This document shows positions 1-4,552 of a stretch of DNA of 8,668 nucleotides, in pieces; position 1 is the stretch's first letter; every line of letters begins with the position of its first letter. Source of the DNA: JACDAN01 sp050698015. GTDB lineage: Bacteria; Actinomycetota; Thermoleophilia; Gaiellales; Gaiellaceae. Location of the stretch: positions 1 through 8,668 of the forward strand of contig JBOHAU010000193.1 in NCBI GenBank assembly GCA_050698015.1, read 5' to 3'. The position numbers were made by a program, and so were the translations under genes. The notes below the pieces were generated by a model that was not told where the DNA came from, ran no database searches, and saw only the letters and a program-made list of their open reading frames with translations.

Positions 1-237
1 TGGTGGCGCGTCGGCCTCTCGCTGGTGGTGAGCCTGCTCTGGGCACTGTTCGTCCTGGTGCTCCTGCCAAAGCAGCTGGGCTTGCCGCTTTCGGTTCTCG
101 CCGATGGGTTCCCCGACCTCGTCTACCTGCTGCTTGCCAGCGCGCTGGTGGCACTCGGCTGGGCCGTCGTCAAGGCGGTCTGGACCTACGCCGCCCTTCG
201 CGGAGAGGAAGCCGCACAGGTGGCAGCGACGACCTAG
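1..237 (+). CDS. Membrane protein, C-terminal fragment
   Basis: The reading frame is open from the first base of the window and stops with TAG at 235-237, so only the last 78 residues of a longer protein are visible. An internal GTG/ATG start is not needed, because the frame reads back to the edge (WWRVGLSLVV...). The fragment has two hydrophobic segments, about residues 4-24 and 42-62 of the fragment, separated by a short loop with LGLPLSVLADGFPDL. It ends in a short charged and Ala-rich tail (RGEEAAQVAATT). This two-helix tail with a conserved-looking Pro-Asp between the helices resembles the C-terminal membrane extension of some CubicO/beta-lactamase-type serine hydrolases. That resemblance is from memory and weak. 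No catalytic part is in view, so function cannot be assigned. Confidence 0.6.
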   Translation, partial: WWRVGLSLVVSLLWALFVLVLLPKQLGLPLSVLADGFPDLVYLLLASALVALGWAVVKAVWTYAALRGEEAAQVAATT

Positions 238-250
238 GGCGTCCGGCATC

Positions 251-382
251 GCGAACCAAGGGCCCCTCTCTCGGCGGTCATCGACGAGCTCGACCTAGAG
301 CTTGCGATCCATGGTTCGCCGTAGCCCGACGCCTCGCAACTCCAACGGCAACAAAAAAGGGGGTTCGGAGGCGAACCATGGG
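251..382. repeat. Three copies of GCGAACCAWGG
   Basis: GCGAACCAAGG lies at 251-261 on the plus strand. CCATGGTTCGCC at 309-320 is the same motif on the minus strand. GGCGAACCATGG lies at 370-381 on the plus strand. The second and third copies form a perfect 12-bp inverted repeat separated by 49 bases. The arrangement could be binding sites for one DNA-binding protein or debris of a small repeat element. No function can be read from sequence alone. Confidence 0.45.
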
Positions 383-389
383 TTCCCCC
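353..389 (-). terminator. Candidate intrinsic terminator, minus strand
   Basis: Read on the minus strand, a perfect 6-bp stem GGTTCG/CGAACC with loop CCTC (377-362) is followed by CCC and then six Ts (358-353). A GGGGG run just upstream can pair with part of the CCCCC run and lengthen the stem across a bulge. It lies about 220 bases beyond the DUF1361 stop, so it would end that transcript, including the DCC-like remnant between them. A second dyad at 386-410 lies directly upstream of it. Confidence 0.45.
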
Positions 390-410
390 GCAATCTCAGA
401 GATAGCGGGG
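386..410. repeat. 25-bp imperfect palindrome
   Basis: The dyad is centred on A398: CCCCGC-A-ATCTC-A-GAGAT-A-GCGGGG. Eleven of twelve symmetric pairs match, and the one mismatch is A/A at 392 and 404. As RNA it could form a stem just before the candidate terminator. As DNA it could be an operator. No gene start is close enough to choose between the two. Confidence 0.45.
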
Positions 411-594
411 CGGGGCGGCTCCGTCGGGCACGACGCGGCCAAGGTGGCCCCGCGGCGCGCGACGAGCCTGTCCACTGCGTCGAGGACTGCTGACGCCCGC
501 AGAACCCGGACTGCCCCGCCCAGCGGCCGGGTCAATCTGATCTCGGACAGAAGCGCGACGGCGCCGCCCGGCGTGCCGTCTCTCGCAGGACGAG
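407..594 (-). pseudogene. Remnant resembling the C-terminus of a DCC1/DUF393 protein
   Basis: On the minus strand, in a frame different from DUF1361, bases 594 to about 407 read ARDGTPGGAVALLSEIRL, then TRPLGGAVRVLRASAVL, then DAVDRLVARRGATLA and SCPTEPPRP. This resembles the back half of DCC1-like (DUF393) thiol-disulfide oxidoreductase-like proteins. In those, a Gly-Gly/Ala segment and a helical region are followed by a conserved 'Y-R-L-V-A-R-x-R' stretch. The family's N-terminal CxxC half is absent, no convincing start codon is present, and the frame runs on past the usual end. The resemblance is from memory. If correct, this is a 5'-truncated relic directly behind the DUF1361 gene. Otherwise it is a chance GC-rich open frame. 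Confidence 0.3.
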
Positions 595-1302
595 CTACGG
601 CGGCGTTTGACCTCGAGCGCCTTTTGTCCCCGTCGAAGCCGTCAAACGGGCGAGCGCATAGAAGACGAGATAGCTCGTGACGAGGAAGCCACCGAAGACA
701 ACGGTCACCGTAACGGTTCTCGGATAGCTCAGCGGATCCGCGAGGCCCTTGGCGATGTCGCCGAGAATCGGTCCCGGGTCGGTGAACACGTCCCACGAGT
801 TGAAGCGTTGGAAGCGGCCCAGGAAGACCCCGATCGAGCCCAGCGCCAGCACGGCCCAGACCCCGACCCACGCCAAAATGGCGCCGAAATGTGTGCGGGC
901 GACTGAGTGGATGAGATAGAGGGAGATGAACCCGAGTGCCAGACCAGTGAAGGCGGCCAGCCCGGTCAGCGAGGCGTCGTACCAGAGGGGTGCTCCGCCC
1001 AGCTCACGGAGGTACTTCAAGTCCGTCATCAGGTACGGCGCGTTCGGGAAGAAGAGCAGCCACAGTCCGGCGAAGACGACGAGCCACACGCCTCGCAGCC
1101 CGCGCCTCGCGCCGTCGTAGACGACCAGCGCGAGCCCGAGGGGTATCCACGCGAGGAAGAGGTTCCAGACCAGATTCGAATAGGTGTCGTAGCCCGTGTA
1201 GCTCACCCGGACGGCGACCATCGCCACCACGAGCAGTGACAGACCGCCCAGCGCGACGAACACGACCAGGCGCCGACCGCTGAGCGAGCGAAAAGCGGAC
1301 AT
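595..1302 (-). CDS. DUF1361 family integral membrane protein
   Basis: This 235-residue protein begins with ATG at 1302 and ends with TAG at 595. It matches my knowledge of the DUF1361 family in length and motifs: NLFLAWIPL near residues 46-54, LFFPNAPYLMTDLKYL near 83-98, and GVFLGRFQRFNSWDVF near 158-173. Six hydrophobic segments are visible at roughly 13-33, 44-62, 69-88, 108-131, 139-161 and 197-218. It is therefore a cytoplasmic-membrane protein. Its molecular function is not established for the family. No strong ribosome site precedes the ATG (GCTAAGCTCGATCC), so it may be translated from a short leader or leaderless transcript. It stands alone on its strand here; a candidate terminator lies about 220 bases beyond the stop. 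Family assignment is confident, function unknown. Confidence 0.88.
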   Translation of the reverse strand: MSAFRSLSGRRLVVFVALGGLSLLVVAMVAVRVSYTGYDTYSNLVWNLFLAWIPLGLALVVYDGARRGLRGVWLVVFAGLWLLFFPNAPYLMTDLKYLRELGGAPLWYDASLTGLAAFTGLALGFISLYLIHSVARTHFGAILAWVGVWAVLALGSIGVFLGRFQRFNSWDVFTDPGPILGDIAKGLADPLSYPRTVTVTVVFGGFLVTSYLVFYALARLTASTGTKGARGQTPP

Positions 1303-1367
1303 GGATCGAGCTTAGCGGCCGCCTTCGAGACCACAAAGCCCTGCCGGGTTCTCTCCCTCACTTGGGG

Positions 1368-1393
1368 ATCGGCGGGCTCATCGACCCGCCGAT
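1368..1393. repeat. Perfect 9-bp inverted repeat (hairpin)
   Basis: ATCGGCGGG (1368-1376) and CCCGCCGAT (1385-1393) are exact reverse complements separated by CTCATCGA. Neither strand has a T-run after it, so it is not a standard intrinsic terminator. It could be an operator or a structural element between the divergent genes. Confidence 0.6.
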
Positions 1394-1419
1394 GCTCGGC
1401 TTGACGCTGTGTCTGCCGC

Positions 1420-1610
1420 CTGATCCGCATCGCGTTGCTCGTCCTGCTCGCGGGAGTCGCCTCCACCGCTCTTGCAGCGCCGACGCCGCCCACGACAGCC
1501 GCGGTCGCCTGTCGCGGTCGCTCTACCCGGGGCCGCACCGTCTGTGCCTGACCGCCTGGGACCGGACGGGCAACCAGGCCAGGAGCTGCGCGCGCTACGT
1601 CATTCGCTAG
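1420..1610 (+). pseudogene. Possible frameshifted small secreted protein
   Basis: From CTG 1420 (or TTG 1435) the frame reads LIRIALLVLLAGVASTALAA, a convincing signal peptide with an Ala-x-Ala-like cleavage region. It continues as PTPPTTAAVACRGRSTRGRTVC and stops at TGA 1549-1551. In the overlapping frame the sequence continues as CLTAWDRTGNQARSCARY and ends at TAG 1608-1610. That second piece looks like the last strands of an Ig-like extracellular repeat, where a 'D-x-x-G-N' turn is typical. The two halves would join if one base were added near 1543-1548. It may be a decayed secreted-protein gene, a sequencing error, or coincidence. No ATG or GTG start and no clear ribosome site are present, so confidence is low. 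Confidence 0.22.
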
Positions 1611-1619
1611 ACGTCTAGC
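1606..1619. promoter_or_regulatory. Perfect 14-bp palindrome, candidate operator
   Basis: GCTAGACGTCTAGC is fully self-complementary and ends 8 bases before the GTG start of the CoxG-like gene, where a ribosome site would normally sit. Its position suggests binding by a dimeric repressor, but no regulator gene is in view. It also covers the stop of the broken small secreted frame. Confidence 0.4.
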
Positions 1620-1627
1620 CTTCCCGC

Positions 1628-2077
1628 GTGCGCATCGAGGGGGAGAGGCGCTTCGAAGCAAAGCCCGAGGATGTCTACGGCGCCCTGACGGATCCGGAGC
1701 AGCTCGGCGAGGCCTTTGCCGCGATCGAGCACGTCGAAGTCGAAGGGAACGACTGGAACATGGTGGTTCGCGCGCCCTTCCCGGGTGGCTTCCGGCTCCG
1801 GTTCTCCGTCCATCACGACGAGGTCCGAGCGCCCGAGCATGCCCGGCTGCGTGCCTGGGGGAAGAGTCTCGGTGGCCGGATCTCAGTCGACAGCACGTTC
1901 GATCTCGCTCCGAAAGGCCGCGGGACACTGATGCGCTGGGTCGCCGAGGTCGACGCCGCAGGCCTGTTCGCCGGCCTAGGCAGTCAGTCGCTTGGAGGAG
2001 TCGCGAAGCTGCAGGCGGACCGGGCGCTCGGCCGCCTGGCGCAGAACCTGGAGCCGGAGCCGACGCCGACTACGTGA
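1628..2077 (+). CDS. CoxG-like SRPBCC family protein
   Basis: This 149-residue protein starts at GTG 1628 and ends with TGA at 2075-2077. Its layout matches the CoxG (carbon monoxide dehydrogenase subunit G) branch of the SRPBCC/START-like fold. It opens with a beta strand and a helix beginning 'FEAKPEDVYGALTDPEQLGEA' (about 9-28). A central run of strands includes FRLRFSVHH and GRISVDSTFDL. The end is the family-typical stretch around GTLMRWVAEVDAAGLFAGLG (98-117) followed by an amphipathic C-terminal helix. Known CoxG acts in recruiting CO dehydrogenase to the membrane, but most relatives in this family are uncharacterised. No cox genes are present here, so a CO role is not implied. There is no ribosome site before the GTG; a perfect palindrome occupies that space. 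Its 3' end overlaps the opposing gene by 8 bases. Confidence 0.8.
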   Translation: MRIEGERRFEAKPEDVYGALTDPEQLGEAFAAIEHVEVEGNDWNMVVRAPFPGGFRLRFSVHHDEVRAPEHARLRAWGKSLGGRISVDSTFDLAPKGRGTLMRWVAEVDAAGLFAGLGSQSLGGVAKLQADRALGRLAQNLEPEPTPTT

Positions 2078-2423
2078 GCTCGACGTGGCGGTTGGCGATG
2101 CAGGCGCCCGCCCATCGCTCGGCTGTCTCGATCAGCCGCCCCGCGAGCTCCTCGCGACGGCTGCGGTCGTCGGGAAGCGCGTCGGAATCGACTTCGATCC
2201 GCACCTGATGCACGGCGGCCTCGGAATGGCTGTCGATCTCGTGTCGCTCTTCAGAGACGATCGAGACGGAACCGACCTTCTCGAGCAGCTGTGCGGCGAG
2301 GTCGTCGATCTCGGCCGGTGTCGCCTCACGCCCGGCGAACATCCCGAAATTGACGCGAACCTCGAGCGCCGGCGGCTCGTGCTCGTGGACGGCGAAAGCA
2401 AGGGTGTCGAGGTCGGCCTTCAC
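2070..2423 (-). CDS. Conserved-looking hypothetical protein, 117 aa
   Basis: I do not recognise the family. The protein starts at GTG 2423, with AGGA (2434-2431, minus strand) seven bases upstream as a plausible ribosome site, and stops with TAG at 2072-2070. It is soluble, with no signal peptide or membrane segment. It reads as alternating strands and helices: LDTLAFAVHEHEPPALEVRV, then a helix 'TPAEIDDLAAQLLEKVG', strands SVSIVSEERHEID and AAVHQVRIEVD, and a final helix with GRLIETAERWA. That pattern suits a small alpha/beta domain. It follows the ABC permease on the same strand by only 44 bases, so it may be the last gene of that operon. Its stop overlaps the end of the converging CoxG-like gene. 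Real coding is likely because the frame is well formed and has a ribosome site. Confidence 0.7.
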   Translation of the reverse strand: MKADLDTLAFAVHEHEPPALEVRVNFGMFAGREATPAEIDDLAAQLLEKVGSVSIVSEERHEIDSHSEAAVHQVRIEVDSDALPDDRSRREELAGRLIETAERWAGACIANRHVELT

Positions 2424-2467
2424 GACCGGGTCCTACCCGAAAGCCCGAAACCGTAACGCCAACGCTC

Positions 2468-3217
2468 CTAGCGCTCGCGCGGCTCCCAGCGGAAGCCGCG
2501 AAGCGAAACGACCAAGCCGACGACGCCCCACGCGAGAATCACCGCGACATTGCCGAGGTTGTCCCAGACCTCCTCGTCGAAGACCATCACCTCGCGGGTG
2601 AGCTCGATCAAATGGCTTAGCGGCAGGATCGCTGCGAGCGTCTGCAGGACCTGTGGAAAGGCGTCCTCTGAGAAGAACGCTCCGGAGATGAAGGACAGCG
2701 GCAGGTAGAGGGCGTTGACGACGGCCGACGAGCCTTCGGCGCTCTTGATCAGCGCCGTCAGCCCGATGCCGAGTGCCGCGAAGGACGCTGCACCGAGCAG
2801 GAGGACGACCACCAGCGAGACCATCGAGTCGGCGAGTGGGACGTCGAAGCCGAACCGTCCGAGGGCGATCAGGATCGCCGCCTCGACGAGGAAGATCAGG
2901 ATGATCGAGGCGAGCACGGCGCCGACGTAGGTGGCGGGCGGTAGCGGCGTCGCGCGGAGTCGCTTCAAGACCCCCGACTCGCGGCGGATGACGAGCAAGA
3001 GCGCCAACCCTGCGAATGTCGTCGACGCCGCGCCGTAGCCGATCATCCCGGCGAGCAGGTACTGGTAGCCGTCGACGCCGCTGATCTCCTCGTCACCGTA
3101 TGCCGAGCCGAGGAGGAGGAAGAACAGGATCGGCAAGAGGAACGTGAAGAAGGCGAGCTCGCGGCTACGCCAGAAGAGCTTCTGCTCGGCACGGAGCTGG
3201 TGGAGCAACAGTCTCAT
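2468..3217 (-). CDS. ABC-2 type transporter permease (DrrB-like)
   Basis: This 249-residue membrane subunit pairs with the ATPase encoded just upstream. It has six hydrophobic segments at about 22-42, 53-77, 97-120, 132-158, 163-181 and 222-242. The cytoplasmic stretch RRESGVLKRLRATPLPPATY (78-97) after the second segment is typical of ABC-2 permeases of antibiotic and lipid exporters, as is SGAFFSEDAFP following the fifth. The ATG at 3217 overlaps the ATPase stop in an ATGA, so the two are translationally coupled. Together they should form a dimeric exporter in the cytoplasmic membrane. Substrate cannot be read from sequence; the family exports drugs, lipids or small peptides. The gene ends with TAG at 2470-2468, 44 bases before the hypothetical gene. 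Confidence 0.9.
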   Translation of the reverse strand: MRLLLHQLRAEQKLFWRSRELAFFTFLLPILFFLLLGSAYGDEEISGVDGYQYLLAGMIGYGAASTTFAGLALLLVIRRESGVLKRLRATPLPPATYVGAVLASIILIFLVEAAILIALGRFGFDVPLADSMVSLVVVLLLGAASFAALGIGLTALIKSAEGSSAVVNALYLPLSFISGAFFSEDAFPQVLQTLAAILPLSHLIELTREVMVFDEEVWDNLGNVAVILAWGVVGLVVSLRGFRWEPRER

Positions 3218-4062
3218 TCCGGCGACTCCTCGGTCAGCGAGAGATAGACCTCCTCCAGCGTGGGGCGGTGAACCTCGAGCCCGACGAGGTCGAAGCCGTC
3301 GCGCAGCGCCTCCCCGGTGAGCTCATGGAGAGCCCGGGTCGGCTCTTCCGTCTCGATGACGACCTCTTCGCCGTTTCGGCGGTAGCGAATGATCGTGGCC
3401 GGCGCCTGGGAGATCAGCTCGGCCGGGGTCCCGGCGGCGACGATCTCGCCGCGGCGGAGCACCGCGACTCGATCGGCCAGGCGATGCGCCTCCTCGATGT
3501 AGTGCGTGGTCAGGAGGATCGTTTTGCCGAGCGCGCGCAGCGCGCGGATCGTCTCCCAAGCGGCGCGGCGCGCCGAGGGATCGAAGCCGGTCGTCGGCTC
3601 GTCGAGAAAGAGGAGCTCAGGGTTGCCGACCAAGGCGACGCCGAGGTCGAGCCGGCGCCGCTGACCGCCTGAGAGGGTCCGGCTCTTGGCGCCCGCCTTC
3701 TCCTCGAGCCCGACCAGCGTCAACACCTCGCGCGGCGGCCGCGGCTCCTCGTAGTAGCCCGCGAAGAGCTCCAGGTGCTCGAGCACGCTCAGGTTGGGAA
3801 ACAGCTCGCCGGTCTGCGGAACGACGCCGATGCGTCCGCGCCAGGTGCGGCCGGCGCGTTCGGGATCCGCTCCGAGCACCTTGACGTCGCCGGCATCGCG
3901 TTGGCGGTAGCCGACGAGGATCTCGACCGTCGTCGTCTTGCCGGCGCCGTTGGGCCCCAAGAGGCCGAAGACCTCCCCGGCCCGAAGCTCGAAGTCGATC
4001 CCCCGAACGGCCTCGAAACCGTCGTAGGACTTCCGCAATCCTCTCACCTCGACCGCGTTCAT
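3214..4062 (-). CDS. ABC transporter ATP-binding protein (DrrA-like)
   Basis: This 282-residue ATPase powers the partner permease. From ATG 4062 it shows Walker A GPNGAGKT (36-43), the Q-loop VVPQTGELFP (Q83), the signature LSGGQRRRLDLG (130-141), Walker B LLFLDEP (150-156), a D-loop GFDP, and the switch His187 in TTHYIEEA. A C-terminal extension ends in 'RPTLEEVYLSLTEE', characteristic of DrrA/CcmA-type exporter ATPases. The frame stays open for 64 codons upstream to 4254, but that part has no family similarity and overlaps the opposing small gene. I therefore chose MNAVEVRGLRKSYDG. There is no ribosome site before this ATG, so translation may start on a leaderless or very short leader RNA. 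It couples to the permease through a 4-base ATGA overlap. Confidence 0.92.
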   Translation of the reverse strand: MNAVEVRGLRKSYDGFEAVRGIDFELRAGEVFGLLGPNGAGKTTTVEILVGYRQRDAGDVKVLGADPERAGRTWRGRIGVVPQTGELFPNLSVLEHLELFAGYYEEPRPPREVLTLVGLEEKAGAKSRTLSGGQRRRLDLGVALVGNPELLFLDEPTTGFDPSARRAAWETIRALRALGKTILLTTHYIEEAHRLADRVAVLRRGEIVAAGTPAELISQAPATIIRYRRNGEEVVIETEEPTRALHELTGEALRDGFDLVGLEVHRPTLEEVYLSLTEESPE

Positions 4063-4107
4063 CGTCGTACGGACGTTAATGAGATCGCTGGGGCGGGAAG
4101 AGTGTCT

Positions 4108-4305
4108 GTGGTGGCCAAAAAGGATCCGGACCGGGACGAGACCGAGCCTATGGAAGCCGTCGTGCTCTCGGCCCGCGAGGCGATGACGCTCATCTCGCAG
4201 TCGACCGGTGATGACCTTCCCCCGGATCCGAGCTCCGGCTCGTCCGACGCGCAACCCGCAGAGGAGAGCGCGACCTCAGACGACGTCGACGGGTCGCAGC
4301 CCTAG
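4108..4305 (+). CDS. Small acidic protein of unknown function, 65 aa
   Basis: I do not recognise the family with confidence. The frame could start at GTG 4102, 4108 or 4111. I chose 4108 because GGGAAG (4095-4100) lies seven bases upstream. It stops with TAG at 4303-4305. The N-terminal half is charged, then has a helix-forming, leader-like segment EPMEAVVLSAREAMTLISQ. From there to the end the protein is a disordered, acidic tail rich in Ser, Asp, Glu and Pro, without Cys, Lys, aromatic or hydrophobic runs (STGDDLPPDPSSGSSDAQP, then EESATSDDVDGSQP). Codon third positions are mostly G or C, as in its neighbours. It lies head to head with the ABC exporter ATPase, separated by about 45 bases. 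A leader-plus-tail layout next to an exporter recalls peptide precursors, but no modification enzyme is visible, so this is only a hypothesis. Confidence 0.5.
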   Translation: MVAKKDPDRDETEPMEAVVLSAREAMTLISQSTGDDLPPDPSSGSSDAQPAEESATSDDVDGSQP

Positions 4306-4330
4306 CGCCCGCCCAGCAATACATGCCGGC

Positions 4331-4359
4331 CTCTGGCCCGCGATCACGCGGCGCCAGAG
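4331..4359. repeat. Stem-loop 1
   Basis: CTCTGGC (4331-4337) pairs with GCCAGAG (4353-4359), and the inner CCGCG (4338-4342) pairs with CGCGG (4347-4351) around loop ATCA. The single base C4352 is bulged, giving a 12-bp stem. It begins 26 bases after the stop of the small acidic gene. No T-run follows. Confidence 0.65.
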
Positions 4360-4375
4360 CCCACCCTCCGCCTCA

Positions 4376-4395
4376 CCAAGGTCTACAGACCTTGG
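4376..4395. repeat. Stem-loop 2, 9-bp arms
   Basis: CCAAGGTCT (4376-4384) and AGACCTTGG (4387-4395) are exact reverse complements separated by AC. With so short a spacer it may act as a protein-binding dyad on DNA, or fold as RNA with the innermost pairs open. Confidence 0.65.
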
Positions 4396-4425
4396 CTCGT
4401 TGTAGTGCGAACTCTGGCTTGAGAC

Positions 4426-4452
4426 GGCCGTGCCGGCAAAGTCGGCACGGCC
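4426..4452 (+). repeat. Stem-loop 3, 10-bp arms, terminator-like
   Basis: GGCCGTGCCG (4426-4435) and CGGCACGGCC (4443-4452) pair perfectly. A G-U pair could add an eleventh rung and leave loop CAAAG. The bases after it are TCTTCTGG, a weak T-rich run. It may terminate plus-strand transcription from the small acidic gene, but the T-run is poor. Confidence 0.6.
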
Positions 4453-4453
4453 T

Positions 4454-4502
4454 CTTCTGGTCGGCGCCGACAAGTCGGCGCCTTCGGCTCGCGATCCAGA
4501 AG
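4454..4502. repeat. Stem-loop 4, nested
   Basis: An outer 7-bp stem CTTCTGG (4454-4460) with CCAGAAG (4496-4502) encloses an inner perfect hairpin GGCGCCGAC/GTCGGCGCC (4463-4471 and 4474-4482) with a two-base AA centre. GTCGGCGCCGAC (4460-4471) is itself a perfect palindrome. The inner hairpin resembles stem-loop 3 in sequence, as both carry CAA(A)GTCGGC. Confidence 0.6.
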
Positions 4503-4552
4503 TGCGGCGGCATTACTGGGCGGGCGCTAGCCGCTGCTGAGAGACTTCCGGC

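Larger units (their letters stand above)
238..594. other. Intergenic region without an intact gene
   Basis: No intact gene is visible across these 357 bases. The stretch contains three copies of a GCGAACCAWGG motif, a 25-bp imperfect palindrome, a hairpin followed by a T-run on the minus strand, and a minus-strand reading frame resembling the end of a DCC1/DUF393 protein. These are listed separately. I see no clear promoter for either flank and no hairpin with a T-run on the plus strand after the gene ending at 237. Confidence 0.6.
1303..1627. other. Divergent intergenic region with no intact gene
   Basis: The 325 bases between the diverging DUF1361 and CoxG-like genes hold a strong hairpin, a short signal-peptide-like frame that breaks, and a perfect palindrome 8 bases before the CoxG-like start. 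These are listed separately. A TTGACG hexamer at 1401-1406 lacks a matching -10 element at the proper distance, so I do not call a promoter. Confidence 0.6.
4306..4552. other. Non-coding region rich in stem-loops
   Basis: No gene is visible in these 247 bases between the small acidic protein and the PhzF-family gene. Between 4331 and 4502 there are four strong inverted repeats in a row, described separately. From 4503 to the PhzF start I see only a weak GAGAG-like ribosome site. The stretch could be the 3' untranslated part and terminator of the small gene, a structured RNA, or a repeat insertion. Confidence 0.6.

Noticed and set aside
278..871. A complete 197-residue minus-strand gene
   Set aside because: Its first part overlaps the DUF1361 coding sequence in another frame and looks random. 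Only the 594-407 part resembles a protein family, so I list that part as a remnant instead.
1401..1430. A sigma-70-type promoter with TTGACG as -35
   Set aside because: No -10-like hexamer occurs 16-18 bases downstream, and one good hexamer is expected by chance in a window of this size.
1628..2077. Evidence for CO oxidation from the CoxG-like protein
   Set aside because: No coxMSL or coxDEF genes are nearby, and the SRPBCC/CoxG family is widespread outside CO dehydrogenase operons.
4063..4254. A 64-residue N-terminal extension of the ABC ATPase
   Set aside because: The segment has no ABC similarity and lies opposite the small acidic gene. Family members start right before the first beta strand, as MNAVEVRGLRKSY does.
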